From the NCBI RefSeq assembly GCF_000818395.1, contig NZ_JWJG01000028.1, positions 4,914,615 through 4,978,614 on the forward strand: 64,000 nucleotides of DNA. The letters run 5' to 3'. Origin of the DNA: Noviherbaspirillum autotrophicum (GTDB lineage: Bacteria; Pseudomonadota; Gammaproteobacteria; Burkholderiales; Burkholderiaceae_D). Shown one piece after another: positions 18,101-26,182 of this stretch. The first letter of the stretch is position 1, and each line of letters begins with the position of its first letter. The position numbers were made by a program, and so were the translations under genes. The notes beneath the pieces were generated by a model. It saw only the letters and a program-made list of their open reading frames with translations. It ran no database searches and was not told the DNA's origin.

Positions 18101-18170
18101 CGATTGGCAAGTGGAGGAGTATTTCGAAGTCGATGATGACGACCAGTTCGCCGAGGAGCAATCGACATGA
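15144..18170 (+). CDS. vgrG: type VI secretion spike protein VgrG with C-terminal extension
   Basis: A 1008-residue VgrG. Residues ~25-400 form the gp27-like part (LLRLTTALGSDKLLVERIDGHE near the start); ~440-560 is the gp5 OB-fold with IWVRVAEAAAGANWGG and the FIPRIGQEVVVDFIEGD motif; then comes a long beta-helix/DUF2345-like part (~740-905). About 100 residues follow that resemble a small transthyretin-like beta domain (SYRVVKEDGTFITSGITSNDG), a known effector-recruiting type of extension. Base composition drops to more A+T from about 17870, inside the gene. It overlaps the next gene by 4 nt. No other T6SS structural genes are in the window, so it is an orphan vgrG served by a system elsewhere. 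Confidence 0.93.
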   Translation: MFDTTQDAVGDAAHFAPPLSPQLPGLTQDTRLLRLTTALGSDKLLVERIDGHEGLSEGFCFDIVALSSDDRIDLNALLGQPALLQLLTQHSRRDLRPIHGHVTAFERMSADGGLARYRLRLEPWLALLRHRRDSYVWQGKNVLDIVQEIFGDYRGKGKLAPSWRLALAGPNQYLPRDVCTQYEESDLAFIERLLAEEGLFYWFEHQADVASASFGSHTLVIADHNGAFAPNAQNPIRYHRAAATEKSDSITAWHAQRRLGTNAIAIASWNDAQASIIGAELHTTHDNGDVPDLASIDYPGERHFAGLTEAERHARLRLEAFEARNKTYSGAGTVRTLSPGSTFVLTGHAVHDTDRVAAGDNAATFAVIRVEHHARNNLTSAARVLAEGLFANSVSSAQQKQEEALYSNRLSALRADIPWRPMSEDGHGALLHPKPTATGIQTAIVVGVAGHDISTERDHRIKLQMHWQRGAQSQSRRPHPQENDNAPGNDAASIWVRVAEAAAGANWGGSFIPRIGQEVVVDFIEGDIDRPVVTGSLYNGKGAPDGQGNQVAQGAGPAVGNAPAWFAGASGHHAHNAVLSGFKTQEIGHSQHGNGGYNALVFDDSTNQLGVRLQTTQHRTQLNLGHIKRQHDNERRQSHGHGVELTTDAHGALRAGQGLLISADARPDAGAAQMDAKEARAQLQQAHDLQKSLAGAAQQHNAFAGTTFDKDRHERPENVLAQSIESLAHSVEGISTADSGGAGSAPSFSRPDLVVSAPAGIALLTPQDMHACASTVTITGGADVSATIGRSLALAVKDGISLFTYGDAKAGRKDHGDKGIKLHAAHGKVDVQAQSGELKAAADKDVNVASTHAKVEVAAKEHVLLTAGGAYVKIGSGSIEIHAPGSVQFKAAMKELGGPASATVELVSLAKGELKLDPNASLFSQQIDFSHLAMNEEPGFNSAGKSYRVVKEDGTFITSGITSNDGLTERIFANQGGRIKVAIEAGDWQVEEYFEVDDDDQFAEEQST

Positions 18171-19471
18171 GAGACTTTCACATCGTTCAGGAACATGAGA
18201 CGCTAAGCAAGATCGCCATGCGCCACGGCACAACGGTCGCAACCCTTATCAAGTTGAACAACCTGCCCAATCCGAACCGGTTGAAAGCAGGACAAAAAAT
18301 CGCATTGCGCAAAGAAGCCGTTTGCGGCTTCGAAACCCTGTTTCTCGATGCCGACCGCAATCCGATCAGCAATCTCGAATACATCCTCGAGTATTGCGGC
18401 AAGAGCGTCAAAGGCTCGACCATACACGATGGCAAGAGTCAGAAAATCATGACGGACTGGCCCACTGACGCGATACGCATCCTGGTCAAGCGATTCGATG
18501 GAACATTTAAGAGAGTCACCGCAGTTATGTCTGGCTATGGAAACAAGCTGTGCACGCTTGTTAGTCCGCTAGTCGTAATTAATGCAGAGCTGCATCCACA
18601 TCCACAGGAACTGAAAGAGCAACCTGTACCTTATAACCCAGTCAAGCCAGTGTACGGCACGCATAACCCTCCAAAACCTAAAGCTGACACGAGGGATCCT
18701 GGTATACAAACTAAGGCTGCCAAAACAGCCAATGGACAACCTCTTACGGTAGCCGAAGGCGACATTCCCAGGTTAGAGGAGTTTCTGGATGAATACATCG
18801 GAGGAGATGTAACGCAGAGTGATATTGAGGACGCAGCCAAGGAATTGCAGTGTCAGCCGGGACTAATCTATGCACTTGCCAAGCAAGAATCTTCCTCGTC
18901 ATCCTTCTTTAAACTTGGAAATAGAATGGTTCCGAAAATTCTCTACGAACGCCATCAATTCAAAAACCGAACAAGTCCGAAGAAAAAGCTGCCAAGCCCA
19001 TATGAAAACAAATACCCGGACATTTGTGGCCCGGCGTACTCACGAGCGAAAAAGAATAAGAGGGGTGAATGGATCGAGCTAAAATCCGGCGCTATTTTAA
19101 TGGAGAGCGACGTCTACGGTCCGAGTGGAATCTTTCAATACAAGCGCCTTAGTAAGGCATATCAACTCGACCCTTTTGCAGCACTAGAAGCCTGCTCGTG
19201 GGGAAAGTTCCAAATTATGGGTTTTAACTATAAGAGGGCGGGGTTTAATGATGTGAAGGCATTTACTAAAGCTATGAGCCGGAGTGATGTGGAACATATC
19301 AAGGCATTTCTGAAATTTGCGAAATCGAACAAAGTCCTCTTAAACGGCCTGAGGATGAAAAATTTTGAAAAAATTGCTGAGGGCCACAATGGTGAAAATT
19401 GGCGCAATATCAATCCAGAATATGCGTCCAATTTAGAAAAATTCTACATAGAATATAACTCTAAAAAATAG
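18167..19471 (+). CDS. LysM-N-acetylmuramidase, probable T6SS cell-wall effector
   Basis: A 434-residue protein. LysM is at ~4-48 (FHIVQEHETLSKIAMRHGTT, LKAGQKIAL), a beta-rich middle part at ~52-135 resembles the VgrG extension, there is a Pro/Lys-rich linker at ~145-190, and an N-acetylmuramidase domain at ~200-430 has candidate catalytic E241 (YALAKQESSS), the blocks MVPKILYERHQF and YPDICGP, and the ALEACSWGKFQIMGFNY motif. It would cleave the glycan backbone of peptidoglycan. No secretion signal is present, as expected for VgrG-delivered cargo. ATGA overlap with vgrG and A+T-rich DNA support an acquired effector gene. Confidence 0.88.
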   Translation: MRDFHIVQEHETLSKIAMRHGTTVATLIKLNNLPNPNRLKAGQKIALRKEAVCGFETLFLDADRNPISNLEYILEYCGKSVKGSTIHDGKSQKIMTDWPTDAIRILVKRFDGTFKRVTAVMSGYGNKLCTLVSPLVVINAELHPHPQELKEQPVPYNPVKPVYGTHNPPKPKADTRDPGIQTKAAKTANGQPLTVAEGDIPRLEEFLDEYIGGDVTQSDIEDAAKELQCQPGLIYALAKQESSSSSFFKLGNRMVPKILYERHQFKNRTSPKKKLPSPYENKYPDICGPAYSRAKKNKRGEWIELKSGAILMESDVYGPSGIFQYKRLSKAYQLDPFAALEACSWGKFQIMGFNYKRAGFNDVKAFTKAMSRSDVEHIKAFLKFAKSNKVLLNGLRMKNFEKIAEGHNGENWRNINPEYASNLEKFYIEYNSKK

Positions 19472-19481
19472 AAAGACACTC

Positions 19482-19982
19482 ATGCTAAAAAAAGCCTTCT
19501 TGGTTTACTGGCTGATCTTTTCGACATTCCCGCTACATGCCCAAACTCTGTGTACGGAATACGAAAAAATAATTTTTTCGTTCCAGGAAAAAAAATCAAA
19601 AAAATTGATGTCCATTTGTAGAGGCGAAAATCCGCCATACCTTGTATATAGATTTGGAAAGTACCAAAACGTCGAGCTGCAATTTCCAGAACCACTGAAC
19701 GAAAGCTCATGGAAAAATTTTGAGTTTTCGGGAATGAGGCGTGGAGGCGGAAAAGCAAACGCTGGCTTCGGAGATTATTCTCTGTCGTTCGCAAAAGGTA
19801 ATGCCGAATATTCTGTTTTTCAGGAATGGAGCGACGAAGACGGCACCTACTCCATTGGAATTAATGTTCAGGCAAACGGGAAGTCTGTCATTATCCCTGG
19901 TGACAGAAAAACACAACAAGGCTCTCTGGTACTTCTGGATGAGGAAAACAAGTACATAAAAAATGCGGCAAATCCATACTAA
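19482..19982 (+). CDS. exported hypothetical protein, candidate immunity protein for the muramidase
   Basis: A 166-residue protein with a signal peptide (LKKAFLVYWLIFSTFPLHAQ, cleavage near 21) and a beta-rich mature part with few cysteines. It starts 10 nt after the muramidase stop and shares its A+T-rich composition. The position, export to the periplasm and lack of any recognised domain fit a cognate immunity protein that blocks the muramidase during sister-cell attack. This is inference from gene order; no sequence family was recognised. Confidence 0.7.
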   Translation: MLKKAFLVYWLIFSTFPLHAQTLCTEYEKIIFSFQEKKSKKLMSICRGENPPYLVYRFGKYQNVELQFPEPLNESSWKNFEFSGMRRGGGKANAGFGDYSLSFAKGNAEYSVFQEWSDEDGTYSIGINVQANGKSVIIPGDRKTQQGSLVLLDEENKYIKNAANPY

Positions 19983-20003
19983 TGGAGAAAATTTATCTCC
20001 ATT
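19981..20003 (+). terminator. hairpin at the end of the vgrG cassette
   Basis: AATGGAGA (19981-19988) and TCTCCATT (19996-20003) form an 8-bp stem with a 7-nt loop that begins in the stop codon of the putative immunity gene. No strong T tract follows, so termination is possible but unproven. A second short repeat (AGATCG/CGATCT) follows near 20013. Confidence 0.3.
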
Positions 20004-20072
20004 TAAAGAGCTAGATCGTATCGATCTGGTAATGATTGCCACATTTTCGCAAACACTCAAAGTCGGGACTAT

Positions 20073-23000
20073 CTACCTCACGACACCCGCAAACTCGACA
20101 AACTCCCCCGCCGGCAACGCCCGCGCAATCAAATACCCCTGCGCCTGATCGCACCCATATCCGCGCAAGAAAGCCAGCTGATCTTGGGTCTCCACACCTT
20201 CTGCGATAACGGTCAGTTGCAGTGAATGCCCGAGCTGGATGACGGCCTTGACGATGGCGGCGTCGTCGGCGTCGTCGGCCAGGTCGCGTACGAAGGACTG
20301 GTCGATCTTGAGTTTGTCGACCGCCAGCCGCTTGAGGTAGGACAGGCTGGAGTAGCCAGTGCCGAAATCGTCGATCGACAGGCGCACGCCGAGCTTCTTC
20401 AAATGGTGCAGCGTTTCCATCACTTCACCGGTTTCCTGCAGCAGGATGGATTCGGTCAGTTCCAGTTCCAGCAAGTCGGCAGGCAAGCCGGATTGTTCCA
20501 GCGCGCGGGCGACAGTGGCGACGATGTCGCCGCGCTTGAACTGCTGCGCCGAGAGGTTGACGGCAATCATCAGCGGCGCCATGCCGGCGTCCATCCACGT
20601 CTTCGCCTGTCGGCATGCCTCGTTCAGTACCCATTCGCCGATCTGCACGATCAGGCCGGTTTCTTCCGCCAGCGGAATGAACCTTCCCGGCGCGACCAGC
20701 CCTTCGTCGGGCCGCTGCCAGCGCACCAGCGCTTCTGCACCGACGATGCGTCCGCTGGCAATGTCGATCTGCGGCTGGTAGTGCAGCAGGAACTCTCCGT
20801 TCTTCACCGCCTTGCGCAGATTGCTGTGCAGTTGCATGCGCGCCAGCGCATCGACATTCATGGTATTGGCGAAGAAGTGATAGGTGTCGCGACCGCTGTC
20901 CTTGGAATGGTAGAGCGCGACATCGGCGTGCTTGAGCAGGGTGTCGAAGTCGCCGCCGTCGCTCGGGTACAGGCTGATGCCTATGCTAAAAGAGGTGGAG
21001 ATCGTGTGCTCGCCGATTTCGAACGGTTCGGCCGCGGCGTCGAGAATCGATTGCGCGGTGCGACTGACCACCGCGGGGTCACTCACGTCGCCAAGCAGGA
21101 TCACGAATTCGTCACCGCCGTGTCGGCTGATGGTGTCGCTGTCGCCGATGCAAGTCTGCAGCCGGGCGACCATACGCAGCAACAACTCATCGCCGACGGC
21201 GTGACCGAGGCTGTCGTTGACGCGCTTGAAGTTGTCGAGATCGAGAAACAGCATGGCTACGCTGCTCTGGCTGCGTGCCGCGCTCGCCACCGCGCGGTCG
21301 AAGCGGTCGCGCAGCAGCACGCGGTTCGGCAGGTGGGTCAATGGGTCGTGGTGCGACAGGAAGGCCAGCTTTTCTTCGGCGGCTTGGCGCTGAATGCGCA
21401 TGCGCAGCATCGAAATGCCGAAGGCCAAATCGGTGGCAAGCTCCTCCAGCAGGCGCACTTCGTCTTCGGCGAACGTATCGGAGTCCGCCGAATAGATGGT
21501 TATCGCACCAAATACCCGTCGTTCGGCAACCAGTGGCAGGGAAATGGTTGCCTGGTATCCGCGCCTGCGCGCGGCATCGCGCCAGAGCGCCATGCCGGGA
21601 TTGCTATCGAAATTCATGATCTGGGTTTTGCCGCTGCGGATGGCGGTTCCGGTCACGCCGTGACCGTTCTGGTTGTCCGCCCACGACACGTGCACGCTAT
21701 CAACGTAGCCGTCGTCGTATCCGAACCGGCTCATCGGCCGCACGGACTTGTCCGGATCGTCTTCGGCATAGCCGACCCAGGCCATGCGGTAGCCGCCCTT
21801 GGTGACGACCAGGCGGCAGATTTCATCGAGCAGGCTCTGCTCGCGTTCCGCATGCACCAGCGCCATGTTGCATTCGCTGAGCAGGCGCAGCGCGCGGTTG
21901 AGCTTTTTTTGCGTTTGCTCGGATCGCTTGCGCTCCGAAATATCGCGCACGAACATCAGCACGCCGGCCTCGTCGTCCAGCCGGAACGGCACCGCCGACA
22001 GCTCCACATCCACCGCGCTGTTGTCGAGACGCAGATAGCGCGCTTCCCGCGACGCAGTTCCGGCATGCCCGTCGTCGAGCTTGCGCAGCATGTCTTCGCA
22101 GTCACGCCGGTGATCCGGATGCATTCGGTCGCTGACGTCCCGGCCCACCAGTTGCGCTTTGTCCTGGGCGCCGAACAGGCGCACTGCGGCGCTGTTGACG
22201 TAGGTGAAGCGGCCTCGGGACTGCAGGAAAATCGCTTCGGGCGCGCTTTCGACCACCTCGCGCAGGCGGCGCTCGCTGGCGCGCAGCGCCGCTTCATAAC
22301 GATGGCGGTCCTCGACCAGCAGGTTGAAGTTGCCGATCAACTGGCCGACTTCGTCGTCGTGCGCCACCGGCAGCGGAACCAGCGGCGCTTGCCCGCCAAT
22401 CATGGCGCGCATCGCTTTGCCGGCGGCGTCCAGCGGCGCCAGGACGCCGCGCGCGATCCAGCGGATCAGCAGGAAGGCGAGCAGCGTCATGACGGCGGCG
22501 GCGGCATACACGTATTGCTGCATCAGCTTGAGCGGCTTGTATGCGATGTCGGTGGGAAGCGACAGCATCACGATCCAGCCCGACGACGGCACACGCTTGC
22601 CGGAAAAGAGCTTGGTGATGCCGCGCGAACTTGGCGCTATGCCGGACCCCTCGAAGCCGTCGACGAAACGGTCGTACATGCGATTGCTGCCGCGCTGTGC
22701 GACCGCGGTCAACGCGCGACCGGGCTCGCTGGCGGCAATAATCAGATGGTCGCGCGGCGAAACGACAAACAAGTCGCCCTTGCCGGCCGCCGCAGGCTGC
22801 GCAATCACGCCAAGGAAATTGGGCGCAGTCAAATCGGTTATCCCCGTCATCACCGCGCGCACCTTGCCTGCACCGTCGAGCACGGGCACGGCAATCGTCA
22901 GTATCGGGCGCTTCAGCACGCGCCCCACGATCGGCTTGTCGATGTAAGGACGCAGCGTGGCCACAGGGTTGCGGAAATAGTCGCGGTCGCCGAAATACAT

Positions 23001-23423
23001 GCCGCGCCGTCCTGGCGCCACTGGATAGTCGGCGATGGCCTTGCCATCCAGTCCGATCACCGCAATCCCGCCGCGGAAGTTGACATGCAGGGCACCCAGT
23101 TGCGACAGGTAAGCGTCCAGCGACGGCGCGCTCAAGTCGGCAGGAATCTTGGCGGCGACTTGCGTCAAGCCTTCGACGCGTTCATTGAGTTTGCTATCGA
23201 GCTCTGCGGCAATACGCTGAGCCGCGGCAAACTGCTGGTCGAACAATACCTGTTCGAACTGGGTTTTCAGCACGGTTACCGACACATAGACGAGCACCCA
23301 GATGAATACCGCGAACAAGAAAATGATGAGGGCGCTCAGCTTTGTCTTGAGCGACAAAGACTGAAAGTACGTACACGGCCGCGACAGGAGCGATGGGTTG
23401 GCGGACATTTTTTTGTTAGGCAT
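20073..23423 (-). CDS. membrane Cache-HAMP-PAS-GAF-GGDEF-EAL c-di-GMP turnover protein
   Basis: A 1116-residue inner-membrane protein. A membrane helix (~27-50), a periplasmic double Cache domain (~50-300, e.g. GMYFGDRDYFRNP), a second helix (~308-328) and HAMP precede PAS (~390-500), GAF (~520-675), GGDEF (~690-850) and EAL (~860-1110). GGDEF is intact (RHGGDEFVILL) as are the EAL signature (VGAEALVRW) and DDFGTGYSSLSYLKRL. Both synthesis and hydrolysis of c-di-GMP are possible, probably gated by a small periplasmic ligand. It is monocistronic and convergent with the vgrG cassette. Confidence 0.92.
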   Translation of the reverse strand: MPNKKMSANPSLLSRPCTYFQSLSLKTKLSALIIFLFAVFIWVLVYVSVTVLKTQFEQVLFDQQFAAAQRIAAELDSKLNERVEGLTQVAAKIPADLSAPSLDAYLSQLGALHVNFRGGIAVIGLDGKAIADYPVAPGRRGMYFGDRDYFRNPVATLRPYIDKPIVGRVLKRPILTIAVPVLDGAGKVRAVMTGITDLTAPNFLGVIAQPAAAGKGDLFVVSPRDHLIIAASEPGRALTAVAQRGSNRMYDRFVDGFEGSGIAPSSRGITKLFSGKRVPSSGWIVMLSLPTDIAYKPLKLMQQYVYAAAAVMTLLAFLLIRWIARGVLAPLDAAGKAMRAMIGGQAPLVPLPVAHDDEVGQLIGNFNLLVEDRHRYEAALRASERRLREVVESAPEAIFLQSRGRFTYVNSAAVRLFGAQDKAQLVGRDVSDRMHPDHRRDCEDMLRKLDDGHAGTASREARYLRLDNSAVDVELSAVPFRLDDEAGVLMFVRDISERKRSEQTQKKLNRALRLLSECNMALVHAEREQSLLDEICRLVVTKGGYRMAWVGYAEDDPDKSVRPMSRFGYDDGYVDSVHVSWADNQNGHGVTGTAIRSGKTQIMNFDSNPGMALWRDAARRRGYQATISLPLVAERRVFGAITIYSADSDTFAEDEVRLLEELATDLAFGISMLRMRIQRQAAEEKLAFLSHHDPLTHLPNRVLLRDRFDRAVASAARSQSSVAMLFLDLDNFKRVNDSLGHAVGDELLLRMVARLQTCIGDSDTISRHGGDEFVILLGDVSDPAVVSRTAQSILDAAAEPFEIGEHTISTSFSIGISLYPSDGGDFDTLLKHADVALYHSKDSGRDTYHFFANTMNVDALARMQLHSNLRKAVKNGEFLLHYQPQIDIASGRIVGAEALVRWQRPDEGLVAPGRFIPLAEETGLIVQIGEWVLNEACRQAKTWMDAGMAPLMIAVNLSAQQFKRGDIVATVARALEQSGLPADLLELELTESILLQETGEVMETLHHLKKLGVRLSIDDFGTGYSSLSYLKRLAVDKLKIDQSFVRDLADDADDAAIVKAVIQLGHSLQLTVIAEGVETQDQLAFLRGYGCDQAQGYLIARALPAGEFVEFAGVVR

Positions 23424-23666
23424 TCATTTCCGTTGCCTGATGCGGAACTGGCCACAGTCAGTACGATATCTTGCCACAGATCAATTTCAGCGACGGGCGG
23501 AAAGATGAGTTTTTTTCCTTTTTCCCAACTCAAATCGTCGATACCTACTAGCGTTCATTGCCCGATGGAAACATCTATCGTCGACCGTGCAGCCCAAAGG
23601 ACAAAGGTACGCAACTTGCATCTTTGCGCCGGCCCCTGACAATCAGCGCTCATACGGGAGTGATGC

Positions 23667-24410
23667 ATGGAAAAGATATCCCGCCGTTCCTTCTTCAAGG
23701 TCGCCGGCGCCGCCGTCGCATCGACGGCCGCCGAGGTGCATGCAGCCAAAACGGGCGGCACAGTACCGCCGCCTGTACACGCCGCCCCTTATACTTTTTT
23801 CAAACCCGAGGAAGCAAATTTTATCGAGGCGGCTGTGGCGCGCCTGATTCCAGCCGACGAACTCGGGCCCGGCGCGGTGGAGGCGGGCGTGCCGTCGTAC
23901 CTGGATAAGCAGCTCGGCGGCGCGTGGGGCGCCGGTGAACGGCTCTATCGCAGCGGACCGTGGCGGGAAGGTGCGCCGACCCAGGGCTATCAGCTGCCAT
24001 TCACGCCAGCCGAATTGTTCCACAACGCATTGCGCGGCATCCGAGACGATTTGGCCAAACGCGGCAAACCCGCTTTCGCCAAGTTGAGCGCGCAAGAACA
24101 GGATACCTATCTGAAATCGCTGCAGGACGGCACGATCGACTTGAATGGCGTGCCGTCCAACGTGTTTTTCGAGTCGCTGCTGGAGCTGACGATCGAAGGC
24201 TATTTCAGCGACCCGGTCTACGGCGGCAACAAGGACATGGTGGCGTGGAAGATGATCGGTTTTCCCGGCGCCTATGCCACGTATTACACGCTGGTCGATC
24301 AATACGGCCTGCAATACACCCGCGCGCCGATGAGCCTGGCGGAAAATAGCCGCGGCGTCATTCATATCCATCCGGACATCCCGGCCAGCCTGCATCGCGA
24401 AAGGAAATGA
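23667..24410 (+). CDS. FAD-dependent dehydrogenase small (gamma) subunit, gluconate 2-dehydrogenase subunit 3 family
   Basis: A 247-residue protein with a Tat signal (SRRSFFKVAGAAVASTAAEVHA, twin arginine at 6-7). The mature part fits gluconate 2-dehydrogenase subunit 3 (FFKPEEANFIEAAVARLIPADE, YLDKQLGG, GYFSDPVYGGNKDMVAWKMIGFPG). In such complexes this subunit carries the folded FAD subunit, which lacks its own signal, through the Tat pore and stays bound in the periplasm. It overlaps the GMC gene by 4 nt (ATGA). It is the first gene of a three-gene operon. Confidence 0.9.
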   Translation: MEKISRRSFFKVAGAAVASTAAEVHAAKTGGTVPPPVHAAPYTFFKPEEANFIEAAVARLIPADELGPGAVEAGVPSYLDKQLGGAWGAGERLYRSGPWREGAPTQGYQLPFTPAELFHNALRGIRDDLAKRGKPAFAKLSAQEQDTYLKSLQDGTIDLNGVPSNVFFESLLELTIEGYFSDPVYGGNKDMVAWKMIGFPGAYATYYTLVDQYGLQYTRAPMSLAENSRGVIHIHPDIPASLHRERK

Positions 24411-26182
24411 GCATGGCCACACGACTGCCTGAAGTGGATGCGGTGCTGCTCGGCGTCGGCCTGGTCGGCACCCTCCTGGGACGCGAACTGACCCGTGCCG
24501 GCCTGAAAGTGGTGGGGCTGGAACGCGGCGAGCCGCGCTTTACGGTGCCGGATTTCCAAGGACCGCAGATGCATGACGAACTGCGCTACGCGGTGCGCAA
24601 GGCGCTCATGCAAGACAACACCAAGGAGACCTACACGTTTCGCAACAACATCAAGCAGACGGCGCTGCCGATCCGGCGCTGGGCCAGCTTTTTGCCCGGC
24701 AGCGGGCTGGGCGGCGCCGCCGTGCACTGGAACGGCCAGACCTACCGCTTCCAGGATTCCGACTTCCGGATGCGCTCGCGCACCATCGAACGCTACGGCA
24801 AGAACTTCCTGCCCGACGATGTCACGATCCAGGACTGGGGCGTGACGGCGGCCGAACTGGAACCGCATTTCGACCGCTTCGAGTACCTGCTCGGCACCAG
24901 CGGCAAGGCCGGCAACGTCAAGGGCCAAAAGGTCGCCGGCGGCAATCCGTTCGAAGATCCGCGCTCGCGCGACTACCCGACGCCGCCGATGAAAGAGCCT
25001 TACGGGTCGGCCCTGTTTCGCAAGGCGGCGGCCAGCCTTGGCTATCACCCGTATCCGCAGCCATCGTCCAACCTCAGCCAGCCGTATACCAACCCGGAAG
25101 GCTTGACGCTCAATACCTGCATGTTCTGCGGCTATTGCGAGCGCTTCGGCTGCGAGCATTTCGCGAAATCGTCGCCGCAGACCATCCTGCTGCCGGTGCT
25201 GTTGAAGGACAAGAACTTCACGCTGAAGACGCAGGCGCAGGTATTGCGCATCAACCTCGACAGCGCGAAAAAGCAGGCGACCGGCGTGATCTATGTCGAC
25301 GCCAGCGGGCGCGAATTCGAGCAGCCGGCCAAGCTCGTGATCGTCGGCACCTTCGCCACCAACAACGTGCGCATGCTGCTGTTGTCCGGCATCGGCACCC
25401 CGTACGATCCGCAATCCGGGCGCGGCACGGTGGGACGCAACTATGCCTACCAGACCACGAGCGCGGTACAGGTATTCTTCGACCAGAAAATCAACATCAA
25501 TCCATTCATGCGTTCCGGCGCCAACGGCACCGTGATCTCGAACTTCGTCAGCGACAACTTCGACCACGGCCCGCTCGGCTTCGTCGGCGGCGCCTATATC
25601 GGCGAAATCATGTCGCATGGGCGCCCGATCGAATTCCATCCGACCCCCAAGGGCACGCCGGCCTGGGGCGCGCAATGGAAACAGGCGGTGGTCAAGCACT
25701 ACAACCACACCTCGTCGCTCAACGTCCACGGCAGCTCGGTCGCCACCCGCCACAACTACCTGGACCTCGATCCGACCTACAAGGATGCCTGGGGCCAGCC
25801 GCTGTTGCGCATGACCTTCGATTTTCCGGAAAACGACTTGAAGATGTCGGCCTACGTCACCGGCAAGGCGCTGGAAATCGGCAAGGCGATGGGCGGACAG
25901 CTGGTCGAGGGCGACCCGCGCAAGGGTCCGTACACCATCACGCAATACCAGACCACGCACAACACCGGCGGCACGGTGATGGGGACCGATCCGTCGACCA
26001 GCGTGGTCAACCGCTACCTGCAGAGCTGGGATGTACCGAACGTGTTCGTGATCGGCGCGTCGAACTTCCCGCAGAACGCCTCCTACAACCCGACCGACAC
26101 CCTTGGCGCCCTTGCCTTCTGGGCGGCCGACGCGATCGTGACGAAATTCCTGAAATCCCCCGGCCCGCTGGTGCACGTATGA
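24407..26182 (+). CDS. GMC oxidoreductase, FAD catalytic (alpha) subunit of a membrane sugar/polyol dehydrogenase
   Basis: A 591-residue flavoprotein. The N-terminal Rossmann motif is GVGLVGTLLGRELTRAG with ERG after it, and the GMC C-terminal block includes THNTGGTVMGTDP (active His) and NPTDTLGALAFWAAD with the partner Asn. A cysteine cluster C238-x2-C241-x2-C244-x4-C249 (CMFCGYCERFGC) resembles the iron-sulphur ligands of bacterial FAD glucose dehydrogenase. It oxidises a sugar, polyol or aldonate in the periplasm and passes electrons to the cytochrome subunit. There is no own signal peptide, so it depends on the Tat-bearing small subunit. The true substrate cannot be told. Confidence 0.9.
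   Translation: MSMATRLPEVDAVLLGVGLVGTLLGRELTRAGLKVVGLERGEPRFTVPDFQGPQMHDELRYAVRKALMQDNTKETYTFRNNIKQTALPIRRWASFLPGSGLGGAAVHWNGQTYRFQDSDFRMRSRTIERYGKNFLPDDVTIQDWGVTAAELEPHFDRFEYLLGTSGKAGNVKGQKVAGGNPFEDPRSRDYPTPPMKEPYGSALFRKAAASLGYHPYPQPSSNLSQPYTNPEGLTLNTCMFCGYCERFGCEHFAKSSPQTILLPVLLKDKNFTLKTQAQVLRINLDSAKKQATGVIYVDASGREFEQPAKLVIVGTFATNNVRMLLLSGIGTPYDPQSGRGTVGRNYAYQTTSAVQVFFDQKININPFMRSGANGTVISNFVSDNFDHGPLGFVGGAYIGEIMSHGRPIEFHPTPKGTPAWGAQWKQAVVKHYNHTSSLNVHGSSVATRHNYLDLDPTYKDAWGQPLLRMTFDFPENDLKMSAYVTGKALEIGKAMGGQLVEGDPRKGPYTITQYQTTHNTGGTVMGTDPSTSVVNRYLQSWDVPNVFVIGASNFPQNASYNPTDTLGALAFWAADAIVTKFLKSPGPLVHV

Noticed and set aside
15144-19982. Full type VI secretion locus
   Set aside because: No tss genes (sheath, baseplate, membrane complex, Hcp, ClpV) or PAAR protein in the window; this is an orphan vgrG cassette.
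20226-23639. Plus-strand frame of about 1137 residues opposite the GGDEF/EAL gene
   Set aside because: Low-complexity His/Gln/Arg translation without domain; the minus strand has intact catalytic motifs.
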